In this document: in pieces, positions 10,512 to 20,604 of the stretch
Numbering within the stretch: position 1 is the first letter of the stretch
Layout: each line of letters begins with the position of its first letter
Origin: Methylopila sp. M107
GTDB taxonomy: Bacteria > Pseudomonadota > Alphaproteobacteria > Rhizobiales > Methylopilaceae
NCBI RefSeq assembly: GCF_000384475.1
Contig: NZ_ARWB01000001.1
Coordinates: 209,128 to 273,127 of the forward strand
Direction: 5' to 3'
Length of the DNA stretch: 64,000 nt
Notes under the pieces: model-generated
Told to the model about the DNA's origin: nothing
Seen by the model: only the letters and a program-made list of their open reading frames with translations
The model's database searches: none
Translations under genes and position numbers: made by a program

Positions 10512-11723
10512 TCAGCCCATCGCCTTCTGCAGATTGGCGTCGACCTTGTCGAGGAAGCCCTCGGTGGTCAGCCACTTCTGGGTGTCGCCGACGAGGAGCG
10601 CCAGATCCTTGGTCATGAAGCCGCTTTCCACCGTGTCGACGCAGACCTTTTCGAGCGTCTCGGCGAAGGTCTTCAGTTCGGCGTTGTCGTCGAGCTTGGC
10701 GCGATGGCCGAGGCCGCGCGTCCAGGCGAAGATCGAGGCGATCGAATTGGTCGAGGTCGCCTTGCCCTTCTGATGCTCGCGATAGTGGCGCGTGACGGTG
10801 CCGTGGGCGGCTTCCGCCTCCATGATCCTGCCGTCCGGCGTCGTCAGCACCGAGGTCATCAGGCCGAGCGAGCCGAAGCCCTGCGCCACCGTGTCGGACT
10901 GCACGTCGCCGTCGTAGTTCTTGCAGGCCCAGACATAGCCGCCGGACCACTTCAGCGCGGACGCCACCATGTCGTCGATCAGGCGGTGCTCGTACCAGAT
11001 CTTCTTTTCCGCGAACTTGTCCTTGAACTCGGCCTCGTAGATCTCGGCGAAGATGTCCTTGAAGCGCCCGTCATAGGCCTTGAGGATGGTGTTCTTGGTC
11101 GAGAGATAGACCGGGAAGCCGCGGTTGAGGCCGTAGTTCAGCGAGGCGCGGGCGAAGTCGCGGATCGAGTCGTCGAGGTTGTACATCGCCATGGCGACGC
11201 CGGCGCCCGGCGCGTCGAACACCTCGTGCTCGATCGTCTTGCCGTCCTCGCCGACGAACTTGATGGTCAGCTTGCCCTTGCCCGGGAACCTGAAGTCGGT
11301 CGCGCGGTACTGGTCGCCGAAGGCGTGGCGGCCGACAACGATCGGCTGGGTCCAGCCCGGCACGAGGCGCGGCACGTTCTTGCAGATGATCGGCTCGCGG
11401 AAGATCACGCCGCCCAGAATGTTGCGGATCGTGCCGTTGGGCGAGCGCCACATCTTCTTGAGGCCGAACTCCTCGACGCGCTGCTCGTCCGGCGTGATCG
11501 TCGCGCATTTCACCCCGACGCCATGCTTCTTGATGGCTTCCGCCGCGTCGACCGTGACCTTGTCTTCGGTCGCGTCGCGATGCTCGACGCCGAGGTCGTA
11601 ATATTCGAGGTCGAGGTCGAGATAGGGGTGGATCAGCTTGTCCTTGATGGCCGTCCAGATGATGCGCGTCATCTCATCTCCGTCGAGCTCGACGACGGGA
11701 TTGGCGACCTTGATCTTCGACAT
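10512..11723 (-). CDS. icd: NADP-dependent isocitrate dehydrogenase
   Basis: This TCA-cycle enzyme oxidises isocitrate to 2-oxoglutarate with NADP. The 403-residue product is the eukaryote-like/alphaproteobacterial homodimeric type: it starts [20 protein letters not shown], with the substrate segment [19 protein letters not shown], the metal/NADP region [20 protein letters not shown], and TVARHY-type motif [10 protein letters not shown] near the C-terminus. It ends [15 protein letters not shown]...[16 protein letters not shown] at 11723 is preceded by a GAGG-rich leader. A small membrane-protein gene lies 116 bases upstream on the same strand. Confidence 0.97.
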   Translation of the reverse strand: MSKIKVANPVVELDGDEMTRIIWTAIKDKLIHPYLDLDLEYYDLGVEHRDATEDKVTVDAAEAIKKHGVGVKCATITPDEQRVEEFGLKKMWRSPNGTIRNILGGVIFREPIICKNVPRLVPGWTQPIVVGRHAFGDQYRATDFRFPGKGKLTIKFVGEDGKTIEHEVFDAPGAGVAMAMYNLDDSIRDFARASLNYGLNRGFPVYLSTKNTILKAYDGRFKDIFAEIYEAEFKDKFAEKKIWYEHRLIDDMVASALKWSGGYVWACKNYDGDVQSDTVAQGFGSLGLMTSVLTTPDGRIMEAEAAHGTVTRHYREHQKGKATSTNSIASIFAWTRGLGHRAKLDDNAELKTFAETLEKVCVDTVESGFMTKDLALLVGDTQKWLTTEGFLDKVDANLQKAMG

Positions 11724-11839
11724 AGGGGGCGGGTTCCTCTGCGGCTCTTCTGGCTGGATTGCGCAGTGCGGTTGTTAGCACGCGGCAACGTAGAGCGCCA
11801 AGGCTGGAGCTCGGTTTCCGAAGGTTCCGGCGTCCGCCT

Positions 11840-12124
11840 TCAGTGCTTCTGAAAGCGACCCAGCAGACCGTAAAGGCAACCCTTAAACGCGACGTAGAAT
11901 GCAAGGCTGAGATAGCCGAGCGCGGCCAGGTGCAGCATCTGCAGCGCGCCGCCCTGCATCAGGCCCCAGGCGCCGTTTTCGAGCACGAAGGCCAGATTGG
12001 CGTGGACCGTCGTGGCGAGATCGGCGGTGACGACGGCGAACAGGCCGCCGAACACGCCCATCATGAGGAAGGTGAACGGCCAGGGACCGTTGAAGACGAC
12101 GTCGAGCAGTCGGCGGGCGCCCAT
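11840..12124 (-). CDS. Small membrane protein upstream of icd, function unknown
   Basis: A 94-residue protein (from ATG at 12124; a GTG at 12139 would add five residues) with two or three hydrophobic segments: about 12-36 (WPFTFLMMGVFGGLFAVVTA), 41-65 and 66-88 (LAALGYLSLAFYVAFKGCLY). It ends in a basic tail. The codon use agrees with its neighbours and the membrane pattern is too regular to be chance, but I do not recognise the family. It is transcribed in the direction of icd and diverges from the MFS gene across 159 bases. Confidence 0.6.
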   Translation of the reverse strand: MGARRLLDVVFNGPWPFTFLMMGVFGGLFAVVTADLATTVHANLAFVLENGAWGLMQGGALQMLHLAALGYLSLAFYVAFKGCLYGLLGRFQKH

Positions 12125-12283
12125 TTCGCGTGTCCCCACGAGCCATCAGGCGGGATTACGCGAGCGCTCCCGCCGGCGTTACGGCGCACGGAGTTTATTG
12201 CAGCGCAGCATCTGGGCGAGGTAGGCCGGACGGACTATCTTGCAGGCTCGCATAGACCCAAAAATTCACACGCGAGTCCGCCC

Positions 12284-13498
12284 ATGTCCGACGCAGCTTT
12301 GCGCGCAAATCCCGCGCGAACCGAAGAGGGCGCCGGGCGGCTCGTCGTGCTGGCCTCCGCTGTCGCCTGCGGCGTCATCGTCGCGAACCTCTATTATGCT
12401 CAGCCGCTGGTCGACCTGATCGCGCGCGACCTCGGCATATCGGCGTCCGTCGGCAGCGCCGTGGTGGCGTTGACGCAGGTCGGCTACGCGATCGGGCTGA
12501 TCCTCGTCGCCCCGCTGGTCGATCTGTTCGAGAGCCGGCGGCTGCTCACCGTTACGCTCGCCTTCGCGGTCGCGGCGCTGCTGCTGGCCGCCTTCGCGCC
12601 GACCGGCGGCGTGTTCCTCGCCGCGGCGCTCTCGATCGGCGTCGCCTCGGTCGCGGCCCAAATGCTGCTGCCGCTCGTCGCCGGCATGGAGCCGGAGGCG
12701 ACGCGCGGGCGCGTCGTCGGGACCATCATGAGCGGCCTGCTGTTCGGCATCCTGCTGGCGCGTCCGGTCGCGGGCGTCATCGCGGACTGGTTCGGCTGGC
12801 GCGCCGTGTTCGGCCTGTCGGCGGCGCTCACCGTCGCGACGGCGCTTTCGCTCCGCGTGCTGATCCCGTCGCGACGTCCTGAAGGCGGCGTCGCCTATGG
12901 CGCGTTCCTCGGCTCGATGTGGGGGCTGCTCCGCGAGTACCCGCTGCTCCGGCGCCGGGCGCTTTACCAGGCGAGCCTGTTCGCGGCCTTTTCGATGTTC
13001 TGGACCGCCTCGCCGATGCGGCTTTCCGAGGCCTACGGCTGGTCGCACAGCCTGATCGGCCTGTTCGCGCTCGCCGGCGCCGGCGGCGCGCTGATCGCGC
13101 CGGTCGCAGGACGCTGGGCGGATGCGGGGCTGACCCGTCCGGGGACGCTGGCGGCGATCGCGAGCGTCGCGCTCGGCTTCGCGGTCGCCGGAAGCGACGG
13201 GCTCGCCGGCGCGGTCTGGATTGGCGTGGCGGCTCTGCTGTTCGGCGCGGTCGTGCTCGACATGGGCGTGCAGGCCAACATGATCTTCGGCCAGCGCACG
13301 ATCTACGGGCTGAACCCGGCGGCGCGCGGGCGGCTCAACGGGCTCTACGTCGCGACGCTGTTCCTCGGCGGCGCGTTCGGCTCGGCCATCACGAGCCCGC
13401 TGATGACGCATTTCGGCTGGGGCGCGACCGCCGCCGTCGGCGCGGCGCTGCCGCTCGTCGCGCTCGGCTTCGCCGCGATGGAGCGCGCGAGGGATTGA
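12284..13498 (+). CDS. MFS transporter (drug/sugar efflux type)
   Basis: A 404-residue major facilitator with twelve predicted membrane segments. The first is VLASAVACGVIVANLYYAQP and the second-third loop reads VDLFESRRLL. The NLYYAQP-LVDLIARDLGIS start is typical of the AraJ/YgaY-like proton-driven efflux permeases (DHA1 group). The frame stays open far upstream over the small membrane gene, but the ATG at 12284 begins the family N-terminus, so the upstream part is not coding. The substrate cannot be read from the sequence. It is convergent with the TetR gene (31 bases between stops), so any functional link to the methyltransferase unit is only positional. Confidence 0.88.
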   Translation: MSDAALRANPARTEEGAGRLVVLASAVACGVIVANLYYAQPLVDLIARDLGISASVGSAVVALTQVGYAIGLILVAPLVDLFESRRLLTVTLAFAVAALLLAAFAPTGGVFLAAALSIGVASVAAQMLLPLVAGMEPEATRGRVVGTIMSGLLFGILLARPVAGVIADWFGWRAVFGLSAALTVATALSLRVLIPSRRPEGGVAYGAFLGSMWGLLREYPLLRRRALYQASLFAAFSMFWTASPMRLSEAYGWSHSLIGLFALAGAGGALIAPVAGRWADAGLTRPGTLAAIASVALGFAVAGSDGLAGAVWIGVAALLFGAVVLDMGVQANMIFGQRTIYGLNPAARGRLNGLYVATLFLGGAFGSAITSPLMTHFGWGATAAVGAALPLVALGFAAMERARD

Positions 13499-13529
13499 GC
13501 GGCGGCGCCGCGTCGGGCCGCGCCGTTCG

Positions 13530-14324
13530 TCAAGCGTCGACGGTCGCCTCGTCCGATTTCGCGGGGAGCGTCGCGCCGAGCCAGAGCATGCTGCCCGCCC
13601 GACGGAGCACCGTCGAGATCGGCTCCGACGCGTCGCGGGGGTGTCTCGTGGTCAGGCACTGGTTGAGCCAGACCCCTTCGACCATGCTCGCCATCGCGCA
13701 GGCGAGGTCGGTCGCCGTCGCGCCCGGCCGGAACGTCAGGCCGAAATGGCCGACGGCGTCGCCGAGCAGCTTTTCGAGGCGGTCCACCCACTGGCGATGT
13801 TCATCGAGGCTGGGCGCGGCGATCTGCTGGCTCCACAGGCCGTAAGGAACGGCGCTGAGCCAGAGCGCCCACAGGAACGAATAGTCGTTGGTGGGATCGG
13901 CGCCATGGCGGGGGCCGCGGGCGGACTGGGCGGCGAACAGCGCGTCGACCCACGTGTCGGCGTCCGCAAAATCCGCGGGGTCGGGATAGGCGAGATCCCG
14001 CACGAGTTCGTTCGCGCCGAGCGCGAGCGCCATCGTTTCGGCCTGAAAGACCGCCTGGCTGCCGAACAGATTGGTGACGGAGCCGCGCGTCTTGCCGTCC
14101 CGCGCCGCGACCGCTCCCGCATCGAGCCGCGCGAACGGTCCGATGGCGAAGAGCTCGGCGTCGAGGCCTTGCGCTTCCGAATGGATCTGATCGAGCGCCG
14201 CGGCCACGCCGACCTCGACATAGCGCCGCTTGGCGTCCGCCTTGGCGAGCGTCGAACGCCCGCCTTTCCGCTGTCCCGAATCCATCGCCGCATCGTTACG
14301 TGCGGACCGTACGTATTCAAGCAT
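13530..14324 (-). CDS. TetR-family transcriptional regulator
   Basis: A 264-residue regulator with an N-terminal helix-turn-helix (GAVAARDGKTRGSVTNLFGSQ, about residues 69-89) and a variable ligand-binding C-terminal domain with the TetR-like end MASMVEGVWLNQCLTT. The recognition part is unusually far from the N-terminus because of an extra segment (LAKADAKRRYVEVGVAAALD). ATG 14324 has GGAG only 3 bases upstream. An internal ATG at 14285 has no ribosome site but would place the palindrome at 14297-14315 outside the coding region, so the start is uncertain. The gene is divergent from the membrane methyltransferase gene, and two similar palindromes lie between, which makes autorepression and control of the methyltransferase the natural reading. 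The ligand is unknown. Confidence 0.82.
   Translation of the reverse strand: MLEYVRSARNDAAMDSGQRKGGRSTLAKADAKRRYVEVGVAAALDQIHSEAQGLDAELFAIGPFARLDAGAVAARDGKTRGSVTNLFGSQAVFQAETMALALGANELVRDLAYPDPADFADADTWVDALFAAQSARGPRHGADPTNDYSFLWALWLSAVPYGLWSQQIAAPSLDEHRQWVDRLEKLLGDAVGHFGLTFRPGATATDLACAMASMVEGVWLNQCLTTRHPRDASEPISTVLRRAGSMLWLGATLPAKSDEATVDA
14297..14315. promoter_or_regulatory. Predicted TetR operator 1 (19-bp palindrome)
   Basis: TACGTGCGG-A-CCGTACGTA: the 9-base arms match at 8 of 9 positions around a central A. It shares 16 of 19 bases with a second site at 14357-14375. It overlaps the 5' end of the TetR gene in its long form, or lies 11 bases upstream of the short form. Palindrome length, pairing and position in a divergent TetR intergenic region support an operator. 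Confidence 0.75.
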
Positions 14325-14356
14325 TGACTCCAGCAGCGCTCGGCGCGAAGGTTGAT

Positions 14357-14375
14357 TACGTACGTACGGTACGTA
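14357..14375. promoter_or_regulatory. Predicted TetR operator 2 (19-bp palindrome)
   Basis: TACGTACGTACGGTACGTA lies 60 bp centre to centre from operator 1 and 20 bases before the methyltransferase ATG. It contains a perfect 7-1-7 inverted repeat (14361-14375). The shared consensus TACGTRCGKACSGTACGTA is far from the local base composition, which supports a real protein-binding site. Confidence 0.75.
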
Positions 14376-14395
14376 TCTAAAAATGGGGGCGTCGC

Positions 14396-15736
14396 ATGGC
14401 TTGCCGCGGTCCCGAGTCCGAAGCGGGCGCGATCGCTCGCCGCAGCCGCCTGGGTGGCCTGTCGCCCTTGAAGCGCTGGAGCGCGACGGTCGCAGCCACG
14501 GCGATCTCGATCTACATCCTCGACGTCGTCGCGACGCTTTCTGGCGTCGCTCTCGTGGCGTCGGGTTTGCTTCATCGCCTCGACCTGCTGGGCGTCTCGG
14601 TTTTTCTGGCGGCCAGCTATGTCGTCTGGGGCTTTGGACTGCGCGAGGCGCTCAAGGCCAACTGGAATCTGCTCGAAACGACTGGAACCAGCACCAACAT
14701 CGTCTCGAAGGCCGCCCATGATCTGGCGCTCCGTTACAGCGGCGGCGAAACCGTTCGGCGGCTCGCAAGCGGCGCAGGCTATGTCGTCGTCGAACTGGCC
14801 AAGGAGGCGCCCTATTACGCCGGCGCCTTTGGGGCGGCCGCGTTCAGCGAGACGATCTCGTCGCGGGAGGCGCTGATCTTTCTCTGCGGCGCCAACCTCG
14901 GCGCCGCTTGCTACGAACTTGGACTGGCCTGGGCGACGCGATCCTGCCTCGCCGGATCGACGTATGCGTCCTTCGAGCAGGACTGGTCGCCCGCGGATTA
15001 TCTCGCGCAGTACTACGCCGCGGTCGAGCCCGACGAGCGGCGCACCATCGCCTTCCTGGTCGACGCGGTGAGGTCGTCGCCGGCGACCGGCCCCGTGCTG
15101 TTCTTCGGGGTCGGGCCGACGCTGCATCATGTCTTCAGCGTCGCGCACCGGGCGTCCGAGATTCACCTCGGCGACTACCTCGGTCCGAACCTTCGCGAGA
15201 TCGAACGCTGGATCGACGAGCGGCCGGACGCGCACGACTGGCGACAGTTCGTACGCTACACCTTGCAATGCGAGGGCCTGGCGGCGCCGACGGAGCGCGA
15301 CGTGCTGCGTCGCGAGGCGCTGACGCGTGCGAAGATAACGGAATTGATGGAGGTCGACCTCCGGCGGCCGACGCCGCTCGGCGAGCGGCGCGGCCTGCGT
15401 TACGGCATGGTGATCAGCGCCTATTGCGCGGACTCGATCACTTCCGACCGCGAGACCTGGGAAATCTATATGGGCCGGATCGCGGAGCTCGTTTCGGATG
15501 GCGGCGTGCTGATCACCGCCGCCCTGCGCGGCGCGAGACATTACAGGATCGGCGAGAAGTCGTTTCCGAGCGCGAACGTTGACGAATTCGACGTCCGGGC
15601 CGTGCTCGAACGATTTTGCGACCCGCAGGACATCCGAATAGAAGCCTGCGACGTGCCGGGATGCGCTCGCCAGGGATATGGCGGCATCGTCCTGGCGAGA
15701 GCGCGGATCAGACGGGTCTTGTCCGAGGCGGCTTGA
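14396..15736 (+). CDS. Membrane-anchored methyltransferase of the NNMT/GntF type
   Basis: A 446-residue two-part protein. Residues 28-83 hold two hydrophobic segments (WSATVAATAISIYILDVVAT; LDLLGVSVFLAASYVVWGFG). Residues 139-187 hold one or two more (YYAGAFGAAAF; ALIFLCGANLGAACYELGLA). From about residue 200 a class I SAM-dependent methyltransferase domain follows, resembling nicotinamide/phenylethanolamine N-methyltransferases and the bacterial pre-guanitoxin enzyme GntF. It has DYLAQYY, the SAM loop VLFFGVGPTLHHV (234-246), an acidic motif II (IHLGDYLGPNLREIERW), HDWRQFVRYTLQCEG, and the family end SFPSANVDEFDVRAVL. The substrate is unknown, with small amines or pyridines being typical of the family. 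ATG 14396 has GGGGG 6 bases upstream. It is divergent from a TetR gene. The fusion of a membrane domain to this catalytic family is unusual to me. Confidence 0.75.
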   Translation: MACRGPESEAGAIARRSRLGGLSPLKRWSATVAATAISIYILDVVATLSGVALVASGLLHRLDLLGVSVFLAASYVVWGFGLREALKANWNLLETTGTSTNIVSKAAHDLALRYSGGETVRRLASGAGYVVVELAKEAPYYAGAFGAAAFSETISSREALIFLCGANLGAACYELGLAWATRSCLAGSTYASFEQDWSPADYLAQYYAAVEPDERRTIAFLVDAVRSSPATGPVLFFGVGPTLHHVFSVAHRASEIHLGDYLGPNLREIERWIDERPDAHDWRQFVRYTLQCEGLAAPTERDVLRREALTRAKITELMEVDLRRPTPLGERRGLRYGMVISAYCADSITSDRETWEIYMGRIAELVSDGGVLITAALRGARHYRIGEKSFPSANVDEFDVRAVLERFCDPQDIRIEACDVPGCARQGYGGIVLARARIRRVLSEAA

Positions 15737-15770
15737 GCCGGTCAGTCCCCGACTTGCAAGACCCGTCTGA
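15708..15770. terminator. Perfect 14-bp inverted repeat at the end of the methyltransferase gene
   Basis: TCAGACGGGTCTTG at 15708-15721 pairs perfectly with CAAGACCCGTCTGA at 15757-15770, with a 35-base loop. The left arm lies inside the last codons of the methyltransferase gene and the right arm lies 12 bases from the end of the convergent gene. It is well placed as a bidirectional terminator but lacks T-runs. Confidence 0.6.
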
Positions 15771-15782
15771 GGACCGCGCGAC

Positions 15783-16319
15783 TTAGTCGTCGGAGTCCGA
15801 TGAGCGGACCAGCACCGCCTTGACGTTGGAGACCAGCCGTCCGCCCTGCTTGTCACCGGCCACAATCAGGCGCGCCATGCCTTCGCTCTTGTCCAGCGCG
15901 TCGCCATCCTCGGTCTGATAGGCGATCAGCACCTGCTGCGCGCCGAAGTTCGGCAGAAGGTCGGCCACCGCGATGACCGACTCGTAGCAGTCGGTCGCGC
16001 GGACGGAGACGTACTTCCTGAGGATGTCGTTCCGCTGGCTGGGGTTGGTCTTGACCTCGGCGGCGTTGAGCAGGTCGATCAGCGGCACGCCCACATAGGT
16101 CTTGGTCACAAGTCCCGCGCTGCCCGAAAAATAGGTCACCGTGACGCGCGAGGACGGCAGCTTCTTCAGGTCCGCCAGCTTGAACGTCGCGGGCGTCTTA
16201 ACATGTCCCTTGAGGCGAAAGCCGTCCGAGAAGCCGCCCGGACAGGATTGCGCCTGCGCGGCGCCGGTCAGGAGAAGGGTTGCGAGCGCAATTGCGCCAG
16301 CTGCGCGACAGGGCGTCAT
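15783..16319 (-). CDS. Periplasmic molybdopterin-domain protein (sulfite-oxidase fold)
   Basis: A 178-residue protein starting at ATG 16319, with GGGAG 6 bases upstream; the frame is open 16 codons further but without support. Residues 1-23 form a signal peptide (AIALATLLLTGAAQAQ). The mature part resembles the oxidoreductase molybdopterin-binding domain (FRLKGHVKTPATFKLADLKKLP, VTYFSGSAGLVTKTYVGVPL, YESVIAVADLLPNFG). Its size is that of the stand-alone domain versions, which may or may not still bind a cofactor. It ends convergent with the methyltransferase gene and is divergent from trmJ across 237 bases, where I see no clear regulatory site. Confidence 0.7.
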   Translation of the reverse strand: MTPCRAAGAIALATLLLTGAAQAQSCPGGFSDGFRLKGHVKTPATFKLADLKKLPSSRVTVTYFSGSAGLVTKTYVGVPLIDLLNAAEVKTNPSQRNDILRKYVSVRATDCYESVIAVADLLPNFGAQQVLIAYQTEDGDALDKSEGMARLIVAGDKQGGRLVSNVKAVLVRSSDSDD

Positions 16320-16556
16320 GGTCAGCTCCCGGAGAGGATGGGGTGTCGCCGCCCCGCCGGGTCGCACAGACCGGGCGTGAGCAGGGCGAAGGGTGACGCC
16401 GCCGCGCTGTCGCCATAATCCGGTCGGCGCGCACAGGGTGTCAACTCGTCACAAGTCTTAAGGCCGCGCGTGGGCGGCCCGTCGTCGCTCGCCCTGGAGG
16501 TTCGCGCCGGCCTCGGTCCCGTGCTATCGGGCCGCCACGCCAAGCAGGGGGCCGCG

Positions 16557-17390
16557 ATGGCCGGAACCGACCGCACCAAGACCGACCTCGCCGCGAGCCT
16601 CACGCCCGGCCCGGTCATCATCCTTGTCGAGCCGCAGCTCGCCGAAAACGTCGGCTCGGTCGCGCGCGCCATGGCGAATTTCGCGCTGTCGGAGCTGCGC
16701 GTCGTGCGCGGCCGGGCGCAGGCGGACGGAGAGAAGGCGAGGATCGTCGCCGCCGGAGCGCACCATGTCATCGACGCCGCCCGACATTTCGACCGGGTCG
16801 AGGACGCGCTGGCGGACCTCACTTTGGTGATCGCCACCACGGCGCGCACGCGCGAGCAGGCGAAGCCCGTGGAGGCCCCGGCGACGGCGGCCGCGCGGAT
16901 CGTGGCGGAGACGGCGGACGGCGGCCGCGCCGGCGTCATGTTCGGGCGCGAGCGCACGGGCCTCGAGAACGACGAGATTTCGCTCGCCCACCGGGTCGTC
17001 ACCTTCCCGGTGAACCCGGCCTATGCCAGCCTCAACCTCGCGCAGGCGGTGCTGCTGGTTGGCTACGAATGGTTCAAGGCCGCGACCGGCGGCGCGCCGA
17101 ACTTCGAGCTGCCGGTCCGCTCGCCGCCCGCCACCCATGACGAGATCTTCGCGCTGTTCGCCCATCTCGAGGGCGAGCTCCGCGAGGGCGGCTTCTTCCG
17201 CTCTCCGGAGAAGAGCGCCTCGATGGTGCGCAATATCCGCAACATGATCCACCGCATGGACCCGAGCCTGCAGGACATTCGCACGCTGCACGGCATGGTC
17301 GCGGCGCTGGTCGGCGGCCGGCCAGGGCCCGAGGGCCGCGGGCGGACGGTGCTGAAACCGCTCGTCGAACCGGAGGGCGGCGACGCCTGA
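16557..17390 (+). CDS. trmJ: tRNA/rRNA 2'-O-methyltransferase, TrmJ type
   Basis: A SPOUT-class RNA methyltransferase of 277 residues. The N-terminal half has PVIILVEPQLAENVGSVARAM and the SAM-knot motifs MFGRERTGLENDEISLAH and FPVNPAYASLNLAQAVLLV, which match TrmJ (methylates ribose of nucleotide 32 in tRNAs). The C-terminal part (EIFALFAHLEGELREGGFF...RNMIHRMDPSLQDIRTLHG) fits the TrmJ dimer extension. The start at 16557 is preceded by AGGGG; a longer frame from 16470 lacks support. It lies 10 bases from the end of the convergent chemoreceptor gene. Exact nucleotide specificity is inferred from family. Confidence 0.88.
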   Translation: MAGTDRTKTDLAASLTPGPVIILVEPQLAENVGSVARAMANFALSELRVVRGRAQADGEKARIVAAGAHHVIDAARHFDRVEDALADLTLVIATTARTREQAKPVEAPATAAARIVAETADGGRAGVMFGRERTGLENDEISLAHRVVTFPVNPAYASLNLAQAVLLVGYEWFKAATGGAPNFELPVRSPPATHDEIFALFAHLEGELREGGFFRSPEKSASMVRNIRNMIHRMDPSLQDIRTLHGMVAALVGGRPGPEGRGRTVLKPLVEPEGGDA

Positions 17391-17400
17391 GGCGTTCGGC

Positions 17401-19071
17401 TCAGGCGGCGCGGACCTTGACGAGATACGAGCCGACCTGATCGCGCAGCGTTGCTGCCTGTCCCGCGAGCGCGTCGGCGGCCGAGAGGATCGCGCCCGCG
17501 ACTTCGCCGGTGCGCCGGGCCGAGGCCGCGACGGAGCCGACGTTCTCGGAGGCCTGTCGCGCGCCGACGGAGGCGTATTCGACGTTGCGCGCGATCTCGG
17601 TGGTGGCTTCTCGCTGCTGCGAGACCGAAACGGCGATCATGTTCGAGATCGAGGCGACTTCCGAGATCGTCTCGGTGATCGAGCGGATCGAGACAACGAC
17701 CTGGTCGGTCGCGGCCTGCACCGACTTGATCTTTTCGGCGATGTCGCCGGTGGCGCGGGTGGTCTGGTCGGCGAGGCCCTTCACTTCGGTCGCGACGACC
17801 GCGAAGCCGCGGCCCGCCTCGCCGGCGCGCGCCGCCTCGATGGTGGCGTTGAGCGCGAGCAGGTTGGTCTGGCCGGCGATGTCGTTGATCAGCTTGACGA
17901 CTTCGCTGATCTGCGCGGCGGTCGCGGCCAGATCGGTCACCAGCCGGCCCGCGGCCGCCGCCTGTTCGCTCGCGCGGTCTCCGATCTTCGCGGCGGAGGC
18001 CACGCGTTCGCTGATCTCGCTGATCGAGGCGGAAAGCTCCTCGGCTCCGGCGGCGGCCCCGCGGACGTTTTCGGCCGTCATAGAGGAGGCGTCGGCTGCG
18101 GCTGCGAATCTTGCGTCGGCGTCGGTCGCGGTTTCGCCCATCGAGGCCGCGTCCGTGCGCAGCATCTGCGCCGCGCCTGCGATCTGCTGCACCACTTCCA
18201 AGACTTCCGCCTCGAGGTCGCTCGCCATGCCGGCCAGCGCGTTCCGTCGCGCCGCCTCGGACTGGCCGGCGGACCGCTCCTTTTCGAGCCTCAGCTGCGC
18301 CATCGCCACAGCGTTCTCGCGGAACACGCCGACCGCCGTCGCCATCCGGCCGATCTCGTCGCGCCGGCCGGCGCCCGGGATCGCGAAGTCGAGGCGATCG
18401 GCTGCGAGTTCGCGCATGACCTCCGTCATACGGGAGATCGGGCGGATGACGCCGACCAGCGCGAGGCCGCAGACCGCGAGCACGGCCGCCGCCGCCGCCG
18501 CGCAGGACGCGACGAGGATCCAGAACACGCTCGTCTCCAGGGATTTCGCCTGGGTCTCGATGCGGGAGGCCTCGGCCTCCAGAGCGTCGGTGAAGGCCGC
18601 CATGTCGGTCTCGAGCGCGGAAAAGGCCTTATCGAACGCGGGAAGGCCGGCGATCGCGTCCTTTCGGTCGGCGAAGGCGCGCGCGACGAGATCCTGCGCG
18701 ACCGCGCCGTAGCTCGAGAGCGGCTGAGCCAGCGCATCGAGGCGAGCGCGCAGGCCGGGTTCGAGACCGAGCTTCGAATTGGCTTCGATCGCGCTGTGGA
18801 ACGTCGCCAGATGCTCCTTCATGTCCGCAAGCGACTGGTCGCGGGGCTCGCCGCGCTCGGCGGCGCTCAGCGCGACATAGACGTCCGCTCGCAGCGCGTC
18901 GTGCATCATGTCGGCCTGGCCCTGGTTGCTGAGCGCCAGCGTGATGCGCGTCGTGTCGCTCGCGCTCCGCGTCAGTTCCGCGTTGCTCCAGACGCCGATC
19001 CCCCCGAGGCCGATGACAGCCAACATCAGAAAGGCGGCTGCGATCACGAACCGCGAACGAAGGGACGACAT
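17401..19071 (-). CDS. Methyl-accepting chemotaxis protein
   Basis: A 556-residue transmembrane chemoreceptor. Membrane segments lie at about 9-29 and 182-206. The periplasmic helical sensor domain between them (about 150 residues) has no recognisable ligand motif. A HAMP linker follows ([19 protein letters not shown]), then the long signalling domain with the hairpin-tip motif [20 protein letters not shown] and [20 protein letters not shown], which is highly conserved. No C-terminal pentapeptide for CheR docking is visible. It is convergent with trmJ and divergent from purB. The receptor fits the flagellar genes at the left of the window. Confidence 0.93.
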   Translation of the reverse strand: MSSLRSRFVIAAAFLMLAVIGLGGIGVWSNAELTRSASDTTRITLALSNQGQADMMHDALRADVYVALSAAERGEPRDQSLADMKEHLATFHSAIEANSKLGLEPGLRARLDALAQPLSSYGAVAQDLVARAFADRKDAIAGLPAFDKAFSALETDMAAFTDALEAEASRIETQAKSLETSVFWILVASCAAAAAAVLAVCGLALVGVIRPISRMTEVMRELAADRLDFAIPGAGRRDEIGRMATAVGVFRENAVAMAQLRLEKERSAGQSEAARRNALAGMASDLEAEVLEVVQQIAGAAQMLRTDAASMGETATDADARFAAAADASSMTAENVRGAAAGAEELSASISEISERVASAAKIGDRASEQAAAAGRLVTDLAATAAQISEVVKLINDIAGQTNLLALNATIEAARAGEAGRGFAVVATEVKGLADQTTRATGDIAEKIKSVQAATDQVVVSIRSITETISEVASISNMIAVSVSQQREATTEIARNVEYASVGARQASENVGSVAASARRTGEVAGAILSAADALAGQAATLRDQVGSYLVKVRAA

Positions 19072-19261
19072 GACGGCGAGGCTCCCGAGGATCGTTGAGG
19101 ATCAGATCGGACGATCATTTACGTCGAAACCCTTAAGCGCCACGTAACGCGCCGCGTCGCTGGGCACCCGATTTGAGCCTCACGTCCCTTCGCGGAAGGT
19201 GACGCGGCGGTGCGATGTGGTAAGGAGCCGACGCTTCCGAGACAGCCCCGAGACGTCAGCC

Positions 19262-20563
<1,302 letters not shown>

Positions 20564-20604
20564 GGCGCGGGCCGCGCCTTAGCCGCTTCGGCGATCAGGC
20601 GCGA

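Noticed and set aside
11759-12283. Upstream extension of the MFS gene
   Set aside because: It overlaps a small membrane-protein gene on the other strand and lacks MFS character.
14383-14721. ATG at 14383 as the start of the methyltransferase
   Set aside because: It is in a different frame that ends at 14721; the in-frame ATG is 14396.
13736-15865. 709-codon minus-strand frame over the TetR and methyltransferase genes
   Set aside because: It covers two well-supported genes and includes an antisense copy; no domain is recognisable.
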